A DNA stretch of 64,000 nt from Nostoc edaphicum CCNP1411 (GCF_014023275.1 NZ_CP054694.1:35099-99098), one strand, 5' to 3'. Positions 55,701-64,000 are shown, counted from the stretch's first letter. The notes: generated by a model from the letters alone, not told the origin. Program-made: numbers and translations.

Positions 55701-55988
55701 ATGCATTGGGATATTGCCGTTTCGCTCTGGCAGGTGGTAGGTCGTCTGATTCGCGGCAGCAGTGATGCAGAATTGTTTTGGTGCGATGCCAAGTTTGGAC
55801 TAAATATTGCACAGATGAATGACCAAGAGGATACCCCTTCAACCAGTATCCTTGTTGGTATCCGAGATTTGTTACAACCCTATTTTGAAGAGGATGATCC
55901 TCAAATTACCCAACGGGATAGGCAGATAGTTCAGGCTCTTTATCGCCCATTTTATGAAGCGATCGCCAAAACTAAAAATCTTTTCTGA
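52779..55988 (+). CDS. pPIWI_RE-module DinG-like superfamily 2 helicase
   Basis: 1069 residues from ATG 52779 (ATGA overlap with the REase stop). After a roughly 220-residue N-terminal domain, P-loop GMVSSGKSNL (Lys253) and the DEAD-type box VIVDEVDQY (Asp451-Glu-Val-Asp454) form the first RecA domain. Four Cys between them (for example CLLSG, CSAYSVCSYH) could hold an Fe-S cluster, as in XPD/DinG. The second RecA domain has KILLLVNSYEQVKIV, ILIAPLKAMERGHNVV and motif VI WQVVGRLIRG (Arg989). DinG-type helicases unwind DNA or R-loops. In this module it would feed substrate to the PIWI protein and nuclease. Confidence 0.82.
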   Translation: MRNTTEWHKPLKKEGLDKTLCDVELGLYLLRSLVINASASSLWVLLTGYPFSIPESKQWSKSQHKMYTTARHLLTDYRRPYVWSEALNNYRSLPADQRGYEVSESLQEFQIRSNITIANFRFEIYAKTLTSPVSLFKRRELKWAEADQIYKCKVNGIIETIKIPPALVKSPPTGHTLTGKSEREPISVSWKELEETAAWMDKQRKKRGLKPQWKSWIKRVKLQIFGDGDCLVTVESLTINRMMHLVGMVSSGKSNLMKVLTVWAVQKGLHVTLIVGDVLQIFELAKTFADVGITDVAPILGNSNRKSHINRLHQAIHNSHPEEPFNQTHPAFQWLSNTCLLSGLVKPDVTKPFEIGQQPCLSLELIKKSEPADTENHEPDVKQSESPKGEIACSAYSVCSYHQKERDLVKASIWIATPGSLVYSRVPQQINRESLLYAELVSRRSDLVIVDEVDQYQAYLDKAFSPDQTLRRPTRDAWLDEVLQKVEDELVRQNSQPLREKIVSDWWDACQQAKRVTDQIYRMLGGDYPELSQWQNSKKYFTDWLLLREVAIDLAGNENSDNLMKDIFEPYINNLDNDNNSLFTLTHKGSGKTEALRKWVKENAAILLEPEKIQEIAVKLEFALLVCVLQKKLHFMMSLWRQVQDNLKLKPEDSMWFQAPPADYNSVIPAMPMGNQLAFQYHKSYSEPLGSLRFFRCTGVGRWLLLQFNDLFASENVVSPHILLMSGTSWAGKSPAYHVEVPVTGVLSPDNNKGFSIYSEFLQLYDDQNQPIFVSGTGDKKQKNLEKIVTKLVEEEYLEQKLTDLKGRKILLLVNSYEQVKIVHEHLIRLGWGNRVIALTSDDSKSDWLDNDSEDATHNTLQRGRVSEFAHKPDKVILIAPLKAMERGHNVVDENGMAAIGAAYFLVLPHPSPDDLSYAIHSINRWAIEKYKTAVGENLDELGTKFRDTAYRQWLRLLHLPLRLRTLDENNLTAMHWDIAVSLWQVVGRLIRGSSDAELFWCDAKFGLNIAQMNDQEDTPSTSILVGIRDLLQPYFEEDDPQITQRDRQIVQALYRPFYEAIAKTKNLF

Positions 55989-56031
55989 TGTTCTTCCGTA
56001 AACATTTCACAAATTACAAATTATTTGATTT

Positions 56032-59000
56032 ATGTCATCACCTAGATACAACAAAGTTCGCTTGTGTGCCTTCCGACTCAAACACAACTTACCCGCTAAA
56101 AAATTTTATGCACTGAAGTTTCCAGAAACAGTCAAAGATTCATTAAAAAATCTTGTAGCCGAGAGAGACAGCCGTCCCAAAGATAAAGTTGGTATTCCCA
56201 TCACATCACTCAACGAAGCTCTACGGGCAAGTATCCCTGGTTTAATTTACATAGGTAAAATTTGGGAAAAAATTTGGTTATACAGTCCAGTTGAAATTCC
56301 AATAGATAAATTATCAGCAATTTTCTCTTATTGGCTAGATACTGAGTTTCCAGATGAACACCCAAACAAGCGCAAGAAAGGGATAACCTTTGAGCAAAGA
56401 CAAGCTGTAATGCAGCTACTATCGAACCCTAACAATTTAAAGTGGGAACCTGTGACCCTAAAAACGGAATTATGGAAAAAATATGCTAATGGAACCGCCA
56501 ATATTACTGAAGATGCAGATGGATTTATCCTATTGCCTGATATTCTAGCAACACAACTGAGTGACCCAAACTTAAAGTTCAAATTAAGTGATGAAACAAT
56601 TCAGTTCTATCGCTGTGCGCCAATAGAAGGAGCAGGAGCAGAGTTGATATCTTGGCCTCCGCTATCGTACACGCAGAAAAACCATACTTACTATTACTCA
56701 ATAGTTCTGACTTTGAAAGTACAAACGGTTCCATTCCAGCCATATCCTCAACTGCAATGTGATATGAGTATCCGGCGGTGGAGCAGTAGAAATGATACTG
56801 GTTTGCTACCAGGAGGGCAAGCTAGTTCTGTGTATATTCGTACCAAGCTTCAATGGGGTGAGGGATTAAATCCTTACGGTTATACAGAATACTTTCAAGT
56901 TGCTCCACTGATATGGAAATCCGGGCTTAAGTGGGATAATAACTTAGCTAGATTATTAAATGAATTCAACCGTCTTCCATATACCCCAGAGCAAATTTTA
57001 GCTAATCCTACACAAGCACTGAATTTACTAGATATTCCTAATATTTGTATGACCTACAAAGATGGGATAATTCCAGGTCATAAAGTAGGGAAAGGATTAC
57101 CACCAATTAACCGTCGTCAATTAGCTGAACAGATTGCATTCTTGTTACAAGATCACTGGGAACTAATAGACTATAAGCGGTTTAAATTTAAAATAGATAC
57201 TAAACAGTCTGCTCAAATATTTGACTTACCCAAGCCCGATGGAACATCTTGGGAGTTACCTGTGCCGGATAAAGAAAAGGGAGAGACAGAAGAAGAATTT
57301 CTAACTAGAACTCAAGAACTATTAAATAAACAAGAGGGACAGAGAAACAAAATTAAAAAGAAAAAAACTGAAAATGATGAACAATTTAATTTAAGGTATG
57401 AACAAATTTTAGATAAACAACAATTAGAAAGAGATAAATGTCAAAAGAAAGAGGATGAAACCGATGAACACTTCCAATTAAGATATGCTCATTATGAAAA
57501 ACGTTTAGAAAAACTATCCTCAGAGAAAATAAGACTTTGTGAAGCCATAAGGAACTGTATTGGCAAAGAGCTAACAATTGAAATTTGGTATATTAATGAG
57601 TCAACACGGGATGCACTTATAAAGGCAATATGGTATTGCCTGGGGTTGAAGACAGCGACAACAGGTATTCATAATTTCCCGGATATAGATTTGACTGTAA
57701 CTATACGCACGCAAGAAATAGGTAAATTAGCAGAACGTTTAGCTTTATCTACAGATAAAACAAAAAAACCAAATTCCAAACAACGAGAAGAAGCTATCAA
57801 CAGTAGAAAAGCTGAAGTAGCAGAAAGTGTTAATAAAATGCAACCTGTAACTGGGAAAGTAGGGGTATTAGTTGAACTCTATGGTGAAAACCATTGGAAA
57901 CCTGAATGGACAGACCCTCAAGCCGCTATTCGCTTAGGCTTTGTTCAAGAAAAAATTGACAGGGTATCCAAGTTTATTGTCCCTGCACATGAGGAATTGA
58001 AAAAGAAATATGAAAAGGTAGCAAAAGATGAAGGAAGAGAGTTAAACAGGCGAGAACAGAATGAAATTAACGAATTACAAGAAGAACTGCCGCAGAAAAC
58101 GATAACTTCTTTTTTAGACCTACTGCGGTCACTGGGAGTACAGATAGCTCCGCCTCGCATAGTTATTCCATCAGTAACTCTTCCTAACCCTCTTACTTAT
58201 GTAGGTTTATGGTTGGTTAACCGCACTTCTAAAACCAGCGCTCATGGGAAACAACAACTCATCCCAGTTATGGTGAAAATGCGTTCTGATTATCAAGCAA
58301 TAGAAGCTATTTTTAATGGTATATCCGATTGGATACCCTACGATGAAGCTTTAAGAAAAATCAACTTAAAAGGAACATCTATTACAGGAGATAACAACGA
58401 GTTAAAAAAGGAGATAAAAGGATTTATCAAGCGAATGCTGCAAACCAAAGAGTTAAGAGGTAAAGATACATTACTACTCTGTGATGCTCAAAATATCCGA
58501 AGGTATTGGACATGGCTGCAAGATAAAGAAATATCTCAAGATGGGATAGTTTTTGGCACTGAATCTCCTCAAATGATGCCAAAACTTCGCGTAGTTCGGG
58601 TACGCCAAGATGGAGAAACTCCAGAATGGTATGCTCTGCATGATCAAGAGAAACAGAAGGCGAAGTTGTTTGAGAATTTGGTAGAACTTGAACAAATAAG
58701 TGTAGCGACAGAGGGACTATTTAATACGGACAGCAATGAGCGTATATTTCTTAGTATTGGGCAAAAATCTAATACAATGCCAAAGGAAAAACTCGATTTC
58801 AGTAAGTTTGATAAACCTCAACTTCACTGGTCAAACCCTGCAATACTTGAGTTAGTAGTAGCTTACATACAACCAGAAGATGACCCTTGGCATTGGGCAG
58901 TATTGACGCATGAATTACGTCGGATGGCATTACAATACAAAGACACCTTAGCTCGTCCAATTGTTCTTCACTTAGGAGCGCAGATGGGAGACTATGTTTT

Positions 59001-59034
59001 GATGGTGGATGAAGATTCTTTAAAAGACGAATAA
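56032..59034 (+). CDS. pPIWI_RE-like prokaryotic PIWI protein
   Basis: 1000 residues. The N-terminal region (1-160) begins KVRLCAFRLKHNLPAKKFYAL, as in the pPIWI_RE N-terminal X domain. A middle region with SIRRWSSRND and a coiled-coil insertion (about 413-506) precede a MID-like part. The C-terminal RNase H-like domain (about 725-990) has LLLCDAQNIRRYW (Asp818), KLRVVRVRQDGETPEWY, PLTYVGLWLVNRTSK and THELRRMALQYKD (Glu961, Arg963). The conserved Arg and Glu that give the family its name may be among these (inference). pPIWI_RE proteins are predicted nucleic-acid-guided or R-loop-recognising enzymes against invasive DNA. It follows the helicase by 43 bp. Confidence 0.8.
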   Translation: MSSPRYNKVRLCAFRLKHNLPAKKFYALKFPETVKDSLKNLVAERDSRPKDKVGIPITSLNEALRASIPGLIYIGKIWEKIWLYSPVEIPIDKLSAIFSYWLDTEFPDEHPNKRKKGITFEQRQAVMQLLSNPNNLKWEPVTLKTELWKKYANGTANITEDADGFILLPDILATQLSDPNLKFKLSDETIQFYRCAPIEGAGAELISWPPLSYTQKNHTYYYSIVLTLKVQTVPFQPYPQLQCDMSIRRWSSRNDTGLLPGGQASSVYIRTKLQWGEGLNPYGYTEYFQVAPLIWKSGLKWDNNLARLLNEFNRLPYTPEQILANPTQALNLLDIPNICMTYKDGIIPGHKVGKGLPPINRRQLAEQIAFLLQDHWELIDYKRFKFKIDTKQSAQIFDLPKPDGTSWELPVPDKEKGETEEEFLTRTQELLNKQEGQRNKIKKKKTENDEQFNLRYEQILDKQQLERDKCQKKEDETDEHFQLRYAHYEKRLEKLSSEKIRLCEAIRNCIGKELTIEIWYINESTRDALIKAIWYCLGLKTATTGIHNFPDIDLTVTIRTQEIGKLAERLALSTDKTKKPNSKQREEAINSRKAEVAESVNKMQPVTGKVGVLVELYGENHWKPEWTDPQAAIRLGFVQEKIDRVSKFIVPAHEELKKKYEKVAKDEGRELNRREQNEINELQEELPQKTITSFLDLLRSLGVQIAPPRIVIPSVTLPNPLTYVGLWLVNRTSKTSAHGKQQLIPVMVKMRSDYQAIEAIFNGISDWIPYDEALRKINLKGTSITGDNNELKKEIKGFIKRMLQTKELRGKDTLLLCDAQNIRRYWTWLQDKEISQDGIVFGTESPQMMPKLRVVRVRQDGETPEWYALHDQEKQKAKLFENLVELEQISVATEGLFNTDSNERIFLSIGQKSNTMPKEKLDFSKFDKPQLHWSNPAILELVVAYIQPEDDPWHWAVLTHELRRMALQYKDTLARPIVLHLGAQMGDYVLMVDEDSLKDE

Positions 59035-59124
59035 TTATTGATTTGTTGGAGATCAGACACCTACTAAAGCATCATTTGGGAATATATATTGATTGCATTT
59101 ACCCAAGAATCCAACAAACCAGTC

Positions 59125-59559
59125 ATGATTCAAGAAATTTTAACTGCATTTGCTGAAATAGTTGCCTTAAGTGGGCTAGGTCTCATATTTGTATCAGCTT
59201 TTTTAACTGATACTCAAGAATCCCAAAAAATTGTAAATTCTTTACAGAATGGAATAGTCAATGATTCACCTAATGTGCAGCAAGAATTTGAGCTAGAAGA
59301 AGAATTTACCCAGCTACCTTTTCTTACTGCTTATGAAATGGCTGAAAGATTTGGGGTGAAAGTTGACACAATAGTTGCTCATGCAAAGCAATGGCGAAAT
59401 GGGCAACGTTACGACTACAGCTTTGAAGAATGGGCATCTGATTTTGATACCAAGTATCGCTGGCATTTCTTTTGGAACGCTGACTATGAGCCAGTGTTTT
59501 ACCCAGTTTCATCTAAGTTGTTCACCAAGCACTTACTGAGTTATTGCAATAAACAATAG
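59125..59559 (+). CDS. Small membrane protein downstream of pPIWI_RE
   Basis: 144 residues from ATG 59125 (TTG 59089 would add 12). One N-terminal membrane helix (IVALSGLGLIFVSAFL), an acidic linker, then LTAYEMAERFGVKVDTIVAHAKQW, which has an HTH-like pattern, and a Trp-rich end. No family recognised. It may be a membrane-tethered effector or regulator of the operon, or an unrelated gene. Confidence 0.6.
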   Translation: MIQEILTAFAEIVALSGLGLIFVSAFLTDTQESQKIVNSLQNGIVNDSPNVQQEFELEEEFTQLPFLTAYEMAERFGVKVDTIVAHAKQWRNGQRYDYSFEEWASDFDTKYRWHFFWNADYEPVFYPVSSKLFTKHLLSYCNKQ

Positions 59560-59598
59560 TTAATGACTGTGTGAGCCACTTCCAGCACAACTTTAAAA

Positions 59599-60540
59599 CT
59601 ATGTATTTGTATTTTCTTGACTTAATTGTTGCCCAAACTCAGAAATTGAGCCTGTAGTTACGGCTCTTTCCAACAATTGATTCAACAACTCAATATCATA
59701 TAATTTATTTAATTTTTCTACTAATTCAGTAGGAACATCTTTAAATCGAATTGTTAGGATTTGAGAAATATATTTCTGGGTAGCTTTTGCTATACCTATG
59801 CGTTCTATGCTTGTCATGTATGTCATTTGTTGTTCAGCCTCAAAACGCTCCAATTCGGCTTGAAAATTTAAGTCTAACTCCGGTGGTAGAGTCATTAATC
59901 TATCTAGCAACCGGAAGATTTGCTGGATTTTATCTCTACTATAGCCTACCTCATACATTCGTTTAATTAGGCTCAACTTCCACTGCAAACGACCAATTAA
60001 ATCTTGAGTTGTCGCTTGTGTCCGCAGGTGCGCCATCACCAGTACAGCAAAAGGACTATCACTTTGTTCTAATTCTAACCACCGAGATTCATAGTCCAGT
60101 AGCTTGACAATGGGAAACTGAAGACTCAAACGACATCCCCAACGTCCATAACTATATTCTTGCGGTCGCCAATTGGCTTGATTATCCCCCAGAATTGCCA
60201 AGCTAACAACTTCCTGGTTATAACGGTCAAAAATTCTGTAGTGATACGAAAACATCCGTTTAGTGAAGTTGGTATCTACTTGACTTTGGATTTCCAGATG
60301 AATCAGCAACCAAGTTTCCTTTCCATCTTTTAGCCAAACTTTGATTAGCTTATCGACAAATTGCTTACCAACTTCAGATTCTTTTATCAACTGCTGAAGT
60401 TCTTGCTCAAGGAAATCATAGCCTCGTCCCCAGTCAATTTCTGCTTGAATCGCGGGAAAAAAGAATGCAAGAAACGCCTCAAAGTATTGTTCTACACCTT
60501 CCTTCCAAGCACCGTCATAGTCGGCTCGTACTTCACTCAC
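59599..60540 (-). CDS. Rpn/PD-(D/E)XK family nuclease or transposase-like protein with DUF4351 C-terminus
   Basis: 313 residues. The N-terminus DYDGAWKEGVEQYFEAFLAFFFP and VDKLIKVWLKDGKETWLLIHLEIQ match the Rpn/YhgA-type REase fold common in cyanobacteria (Asp, then LEIQ as the E-x-Q variant). The C-terminus ILTIRFKDVPTELVEKLNKL with LLNQLLERAVTTGSISEF is DUF4351-like. Such proteins are often present in many copies and promote recombination. ATG 60540 faces away from the pPIWI_RE operon. Confidence 0.82.
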   Translation of the reverse strand: MSEVRADYDGAWKEGVEQYFEAFLAFFFPAIQAEIDWGRGYDFLEQELQQLIKESEVGKQFVDKLIKVWLKDGKETWLLIHLEIQSQVDTNFTKRMFSYHYRIFDRYNQEVVSLAILGDNQANWRPQEYSYGRWGCRLSLQFPIVKLLDYESRWLELEQSDSPFAVLVMAHLRTQATTQDLIGRLQWKLSLIKRMYEVGYSRDKIQQIFRLLDRLMTLPPELDLNFQAELERFEAEQQMTYMTSIERIGIAKATQKYISQILTIRFKDVPTELVEKLNKLYDIELLNQLLERAVTTGSISEFGQQLSQENTNT

Positions 60541-60738
60541 AGGTTGTCTTACCTCTACTAGCTCACATCTTACCAGGAATCACAAAATTTACTCAATGTT
60601 ATGGGTTTTTACATAGGAGTTAAAGTACTTACGAATATCCGAAACACCTAGTAAGGAATGATTACTGAGTTGAAGCTGTTAGAGCCAAACTCAATCAATC
60701 GCTTAAGGGTGGATTGCAAAGCATGGATGTGTAAGTAT

Positions 60739-61065
60739 ATAAAAAAGTTCAACAATTCTAGTCTCTCAAAGCATTGATTTTTCGTGGTTGGGTGCAAGTC
60801 CACATAAAAATAAGTTGAACAATTTGGGGATGGAAAAGGGATCAATTTACCACTTTTTCAACATAGAGACACCAAACTCAAATAAAAAAGTTCAACAATT
60901 AGGAGAGTGATTCTACCCGAATGTGGGCGCGATCGCTCTAGTAATAACGTAGCGTGGGTGCGGCGTAGAGGGTCTTTCAAGCGATTTCTAGACGGATGCT
61001 TGGAGCGGGGTAAAGCACCCAACAGAAATTGTAGAACTTTTTTATTTATTGTTGAACTTTTTTAT
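60739..61065. repeat. Inverted/direct repeat cluster beside the recombinase (MITE or recombination site)
   Basis: ATAAAAAAGTTCAACAATT occurs at 60739-60757 and 60882-60900. Its inverse, ATTGTTGAACTTTTTTAT, is at 61048-61065, and a one-mismatch inverse is at 61027-61045. The outer pair bounds a 327-bp segment, the inner pair one of 184 bp, without genes. This fits a miniature inverted-repeat element or arm-type sites for the tyrosine recombinase that starts at 61229. Confidence 0.7.
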
Positions 61066-61228
61066 TCCTCTACAGGATGATCTTAGGGATAGTCAAATAA
61101 TCGCACCAGAATGACTTTTTTTGGGACAGTTAGATCAAGTTTGGGGCAACGAGGTAAAAAAACTAGGCGAGAGGTGACAAATTGGGGTATAAGGTTACGT
61201 AAAGAACTATTATCGTCACCTAGTTTTT

Positions 61229-62197
61229 ATGTCCGGTCGCATCCTGAAAGTCAATAATAATACCCTGCCTTCCGTGCTGGATTGGTGGACTCAGCCGGAT
61301 GTGTTGGCGATGTTGTTGTCAGAGAAGCGTAGTGAGTCCACGCGGAAAGCTTATGATCGGGACATTAAAGATTTTTTTACCAAGATGTTTGCGGTGGAAT
61401 CGACGGCGGAATGGGTGGTGCGATTTTTGGCACTGCCGGGGGCGCAAGCACTCTTGTGGGTGGTCAAGTACAAAGCCAAGATGATTGAGCAGAGGTTATC
61501 GGAGGCCACGGTTAACCGGCGGTTGTCAGCTCTACGGGCGCTGGTGCATAAGGGTAGAGTGTTGGGGGTTTGTGGTTACACCTTGGAGGATATTAAGGGT
61601 GAGACTGTCATTAAATACCGAGATACCAGTGGTGTTACTCCCCAGGAATTTAAGCAGATACTTTTGACTTGCGATCCAACGACGGCGAAGGGGGTCAGGG
61701 ATTATGCTTTGCTGCGCTTGCTTTGGGATAATGCGCTGCGGCGGGGGGAGATTGCGAAGTTAAAGATGGGGGATTTTGACCGTCAAAATAGCAAACTGCT
61801 GATTTTGGGTAAGGGAAGGGGTAGTCAACGGGAGACGATTGATTTAACTCCCAAGACTAGGGATGCAATTTGTTATTGGTTGGCGTTTCGGGGGTTGGCA
61901 TCAACTAAGGATGCGTTATTTGTGGCATTGGATCTGAATACGCCGGGGCATCCTTTGACGGATACGGGGATTGCCAAGATGGTAAGAACACGGGCGAAAA
62001 AGGCGAATATTAGTAAGCCGTTAAGTCCGCACCGCATTCGGCACAGTTCGATTACGGCGGCGTTGGATGCGGGGCAGAGTGTGCGGGAGGTGCAGAAACT
62101 CAGTCGGCACACCAAGTTGGAGACGTTAATGATTTATGACGATAATCGACAGCAGCACCAGTTGAAGGTGAGTAGCGTGCTGGCGGATTTGGTTTGA
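61229..62197 (+). CDS. Tyrosine recombinase (XerC/D-like integrase)
   Basis: 322 residues. SAM-like N-terminal domain (STRKAYDRDIKDFF; LSEATVNRRLSALRALVHK) and catalytic domain with NALRRGEIAKL (first Arg), LSPHRIRHSSI (His-x-x-Arg), LSRHTKLET (His) and the Tyr in LMIYDDN. Probably resolves plasmid multimers or integrates cassettes. The gene is visibly more G+C-rich than its neighbours, a sign of separate origin. The inverted repeats at 60739-61065 are possible binding sites. Confidence 0.9.
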   Translation: MSGRILKVNNNTLPSVLDWWTQPDVLAMLLSEKRSESTRKAYDRDIKDFFTKMFAVESTAEWVVRFLALPGAQALLWVVKYKAKMIEQRLSEATVNRRLSALRALVHKGRVLGVCGYTLEDIKGETVIKYRDTSGVTPQEFKQILLTCDPTTAKGVRDYALLRLLWDNALRRGEIAKLKMGDFDRQNSKLLILGKGRGSQRETIDLTPKTRDAICYWLAFRGLASTKDALFVALDLNTPGHPLTDTGIAKMVRTRAKKANISKPLSPHRIRHSSITAALDAGQSVREVQKLSRHTKLETLMIYDDNRQQHQLKVSSVLADLV

Positions 62198-62459
62198 TGG
62201 TGTCTAGTTGCCAATCGGAACTAAGAGGAGTGCCAGTTTTTTGCGTACAACAAATATGAAATACAGGTTTTTAGATATCTAGTGCTGGTGGCTGGTAGAT
62301 AGCAACTTTGCTGCATACCCTTATATTGCCTGGACTAGCTGTAAAATCGACATAAGCATCCAATGTTAGAATAACTGACCTTACTCCAATTGGTAGTATA
62401 GTTCTTACTTTAACCGCCAATATATAAGTTTAATAAAGTAGAATTTGGAGAATGGCGAA

Positions 62460-62846
62460 ATGATTATCAACCGACCCCAATGGCAACTATCACTAATAGA
62501 ATCAGACAACAGAATCAGTGCGGAGTTAGTGGTGTTTGATGAGCAAATATTCTCCAACCTTTTGGCAGCAATCCAACGTGATTGGCAGCAGGTAGTTCAG
62601 GACTCCTACACTGCTGAAAGAAGAAATTTCAACACCATTACTCCACTTGGTGATTTAGAGACAATTGAGGTTGTTCAGCCGCTAACAATCAAAGTCAAAG
62701 ATGATTATATTATGGGCAGGAATCAGGTGAGTTGTTTGCTGTGGGCGATGAGAGATTTGCTTGAACCTAGAGAGTCTGTTGAACTACGTAAAATTTGCAA
62801 CTCTCGCAAAAAACCTGACAGTAATATTTTTCAATTGCATGGTTAG
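62460..62846 (+). CDS. Hypothetical protein
   Basis: 128 residues from ATG 62460, 9 bases after GGAG (TTG 62445 overlaps that SD). It has strand INRPQWQLSLIES, helix IFSNLLAAIQRDWQQVVQD and a basic end (RKICNSRKKPD). No family recognised. Confidence 0.6.
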   Translation: MIINRPQWQLSLIESDNRISAELVVFDEQIFSNLLAAIQRDWQQVVQDSYTAERRNFNTITPLGDLETIEVVQPLTIKVKDDYIMGRNQVSCLLWAMRDLLEPRESVELRKICNSRKKPDSNIFQLHG

Positions 62847-62980
62847 TTTAATCTAACTCGGCAAGCAGTTCATCGCCAATTGAAAGACTGAGGAGCAAAC
62901 ACTAATCATTTAAGAAATGTCTAAAAAACTCTGTTCACAGACATTTTATTCACCATTCTACATTGCTGTTTGACACAAAT

Positions 62981-63835
62981 TCATATATTAGTAACTATCT
63001 GATTTTCTGACGGATGTTTGTAATGAGGCTGATTAATCGAGGGACATAAATAGTCAAAAGAATTATCAGTATGTTCAAGTTGCATATTCCGGGGTGCATT
63101 TAAAGCAATGACTGCATCGCCAATCTTTTCACAACGCTTGCAGTCACAGGCTGCTGCTCCTTGAGCCAATATCTCTTTTAGGTTACTGGCAATATTGATA
63201 AATCCCCTAGTTTTTGAATTTTTGGGTAGTTGGGAGGCAATTTGAACTAATTGCTCAATTTCTGAAGGGTATTGCACTAACAGAAACTGGTCAATTTGAC
63301 ATTTGCTACGACAAGTCTTTACATCTCCAAATTCATCAGCAAACTGCTTTAATCCTGTTGCTGCATTTTGCAAATCAAGGTTAAGCGCTCCTTGGGCGCG
63401 GGCGCAGGCGGTAGCATCAGTGTTGGTATTGTTAAACTTTTTTCTGAGTAGAAGTTCAAAACGTTTGATATAAATTCCTAAAATAGCAAGGGCTTTTTCT
63501 TTATCTTGGGGACTGCTAAAGTTAAGTTGATGCGTGCTAAAAAGTTGGGGTATAAGTTGTAAAATAGCTTTGAGTTCGCTAGTCTTAAATCTATTACTCC
63601 ACAGAGTAATAGCATCTCCAATATTGTTGATAGTCTCTAGGCGCAAGACAAAGTAGAAGGAAATAAGATTAATCAGATAACTTCGCTTCATCTCCATCTG
63701 AACATAGTTAGAGATATAAAGCGGTTGGTCAGTAAATTGAGATTCAAAATACTGCTTATAGACTTGTGTACCTAGTAGCAGAGAACGTAGAACCGAGGTG
63801 TCTAAAAAGTGTTGAGGAACAGAACTATCATCCAT
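62981..63835 (-). CDS. PIN-like domain protein
   Basis: 284 residues. The N-terminus HFLDTSVLRSLLLG resembles the first acidic motif of PIN ribonucleases, and the late segment KIGDAVIALNAP, then NSFDYLCPSIN, resembles the last ones. Between them are long helices and two Cys clusters (CRSKCQ; CDCKRCEK), unusual for a VapC toxin and suggesting a metal site. It starts 6 bp after the stop of an acidic upstream gene, so a toxin-antitoxin-like pair is possible. Confidence 0.65.
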   Translation of the reverse strand: MDDSSVPQHFLDTSVLRSLLLGTQVYKQYFESQFTDQPLYISNYVQMEMKRSYLINLISFYFVLRLETINNIGDAITLWSNRFKTSELKAILQLIPQLFSTHQLNFSSPQDKEKALAILGIYIKRFELLLRKKFNNTNTDATACARAQGALNLDLQNAATGLKQFADEFGDVKTCRSKCQIDQFLLVQYPSEIEQLVQIASQLPKNSKTRGFINIASNLKEILAQGAAACDCKRCEKIGDAVIALNAPRNMQLEHTDNSFDYLCPSINQPHYKHPSENQIVTNI

Positions 63836-63841
63836 CCTGGG

Positions 63842-64000
63842 TTATTCCTCGTCTTCATCTGTCTCTAAATCATCGTCAATTTTTACACCGAATGGTAAGG
63901 TATCAAAGCCTAAGTTTTCTAAAGTTAAAATGGCTGACTCAACTGAGGAATTGTTGATGGTTTCTTGATTCACTAGGGATGTAAGTAATTCACAAACTCC
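63842..64000 (-). CDS. Acidic partner protein, C-terminal part (cut by window end)
   Basis: The last 52 residues of a gene entering from the right and ending at TAA 63842. The tail is acidic (FGVKIDDDLETDEDEE). It is in operon with the PIN-like gene; GAGGA in its final codons serves as the next SD. Its identity cannot be determined from this fragment. Confidence 0.6.
   Translation of the reverse strand, partial: GVCELLTSLVNQETINNSSVESAILTLENLGFDTLPFGVKIDDDLETDEDEE

Overview
The window looks like part of a large conjugative plasmid of a filamentous, probably heterocyst-forming, cyanobacterium (Nostoc/Anabaena/Calothrix type). Reasons: frequent HIP1-type GCGATCGC octamers, a heptameric STRR tract, a GUN4-domain protein, TPR-CHAT and AAA_35-type STAND proteins, and a full transfer, partition and replication gene set. 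No rRNA, tRNA or ordinary housekeeping gene was recognised.

Layout. (a) 1-3180: a CRISPR array on the + strand, without cas genes in the window, whose repeats are interrupted at the same nucleotide by two near-identical group II introns (the first is cut by the window edge). (b) 3271-8440: a TPR-CHAT protein, a small ribbon-helix-helix protein, two copies of a palindromic operator (one inside a perfect 32-bp palindrome) and the anti-restriction gene ardA. (c) 8517-11624: a minus-strand actin-type partition operon (ParM, probable ParR, and a third gene that appears to need -1 frameshifting on A AAA AAG), with two blocks of 11-bp direct repeats upstream that resemble a parC centromere. (d) 11733-16761: relaxase region, a MOB_F-like relaxase-helicase fused to a DUF3854/TOPRIM-like C-terminus, with a possible oriT upstream. 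(e) 16876-31535: a minus-strand conjugation block: coiled-coil protein, VirD4 coupling protein, an exported protein, VirB9-, VirB10-, VirB8-, VirB6- and VirB5-like proteins, a VirB3-VirB4 fusion and a VirB2-like pilin. VirB11 was not found.

(f) 32310-36040: a PrimPol-type replication protein, then about 1.4 kb of noncoding DNA with nested stem-loops and a strong terminator (possible regulatory RNA or origin), and a small RHH gene with 11-bp spaced operators. (g) 36281-44174: an XRE regulator divergent from a second ParM-type actin operon whose genes are chained by 1-4 base overlaps and end in a membrane-anchored P-loop ATPase; a TACGGCA repeat cluster follows. (h) 44482-50271: a lipase-STAND fusion, a RAYT transposase and an AAA-coiled coil-GUN4 protein.

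(i) 51431-59034: the most interesting accessory locus, a three-gene operon (HTH/zinc-ribbon/PD-(D/E)XK nuclease; DinG-like helicase; 1000-residue PIWI-like protein) matching the predicted pPIWI_RE defence or conflict module. Its first gene appears to start at ATT. (j) 59125-64000: a small membrane protein, an Rpn/DUF4351-type nuclease, inverted repeats beside a tyrosine recombinase, and a PIN-domain protein coupled to an acidic partner cut by the window end.

Together these genes explain self-transfer (relaxase, T4SS, ardA protecting the incoming DNA), stable inheritance (two actin systems, recombinase), replication (PrimPol) and inter-element conflict (CRISPR, pPIWI_RE, STAND proteins). All assignments come from reading sequence and recalled family motifs; no database search was run.
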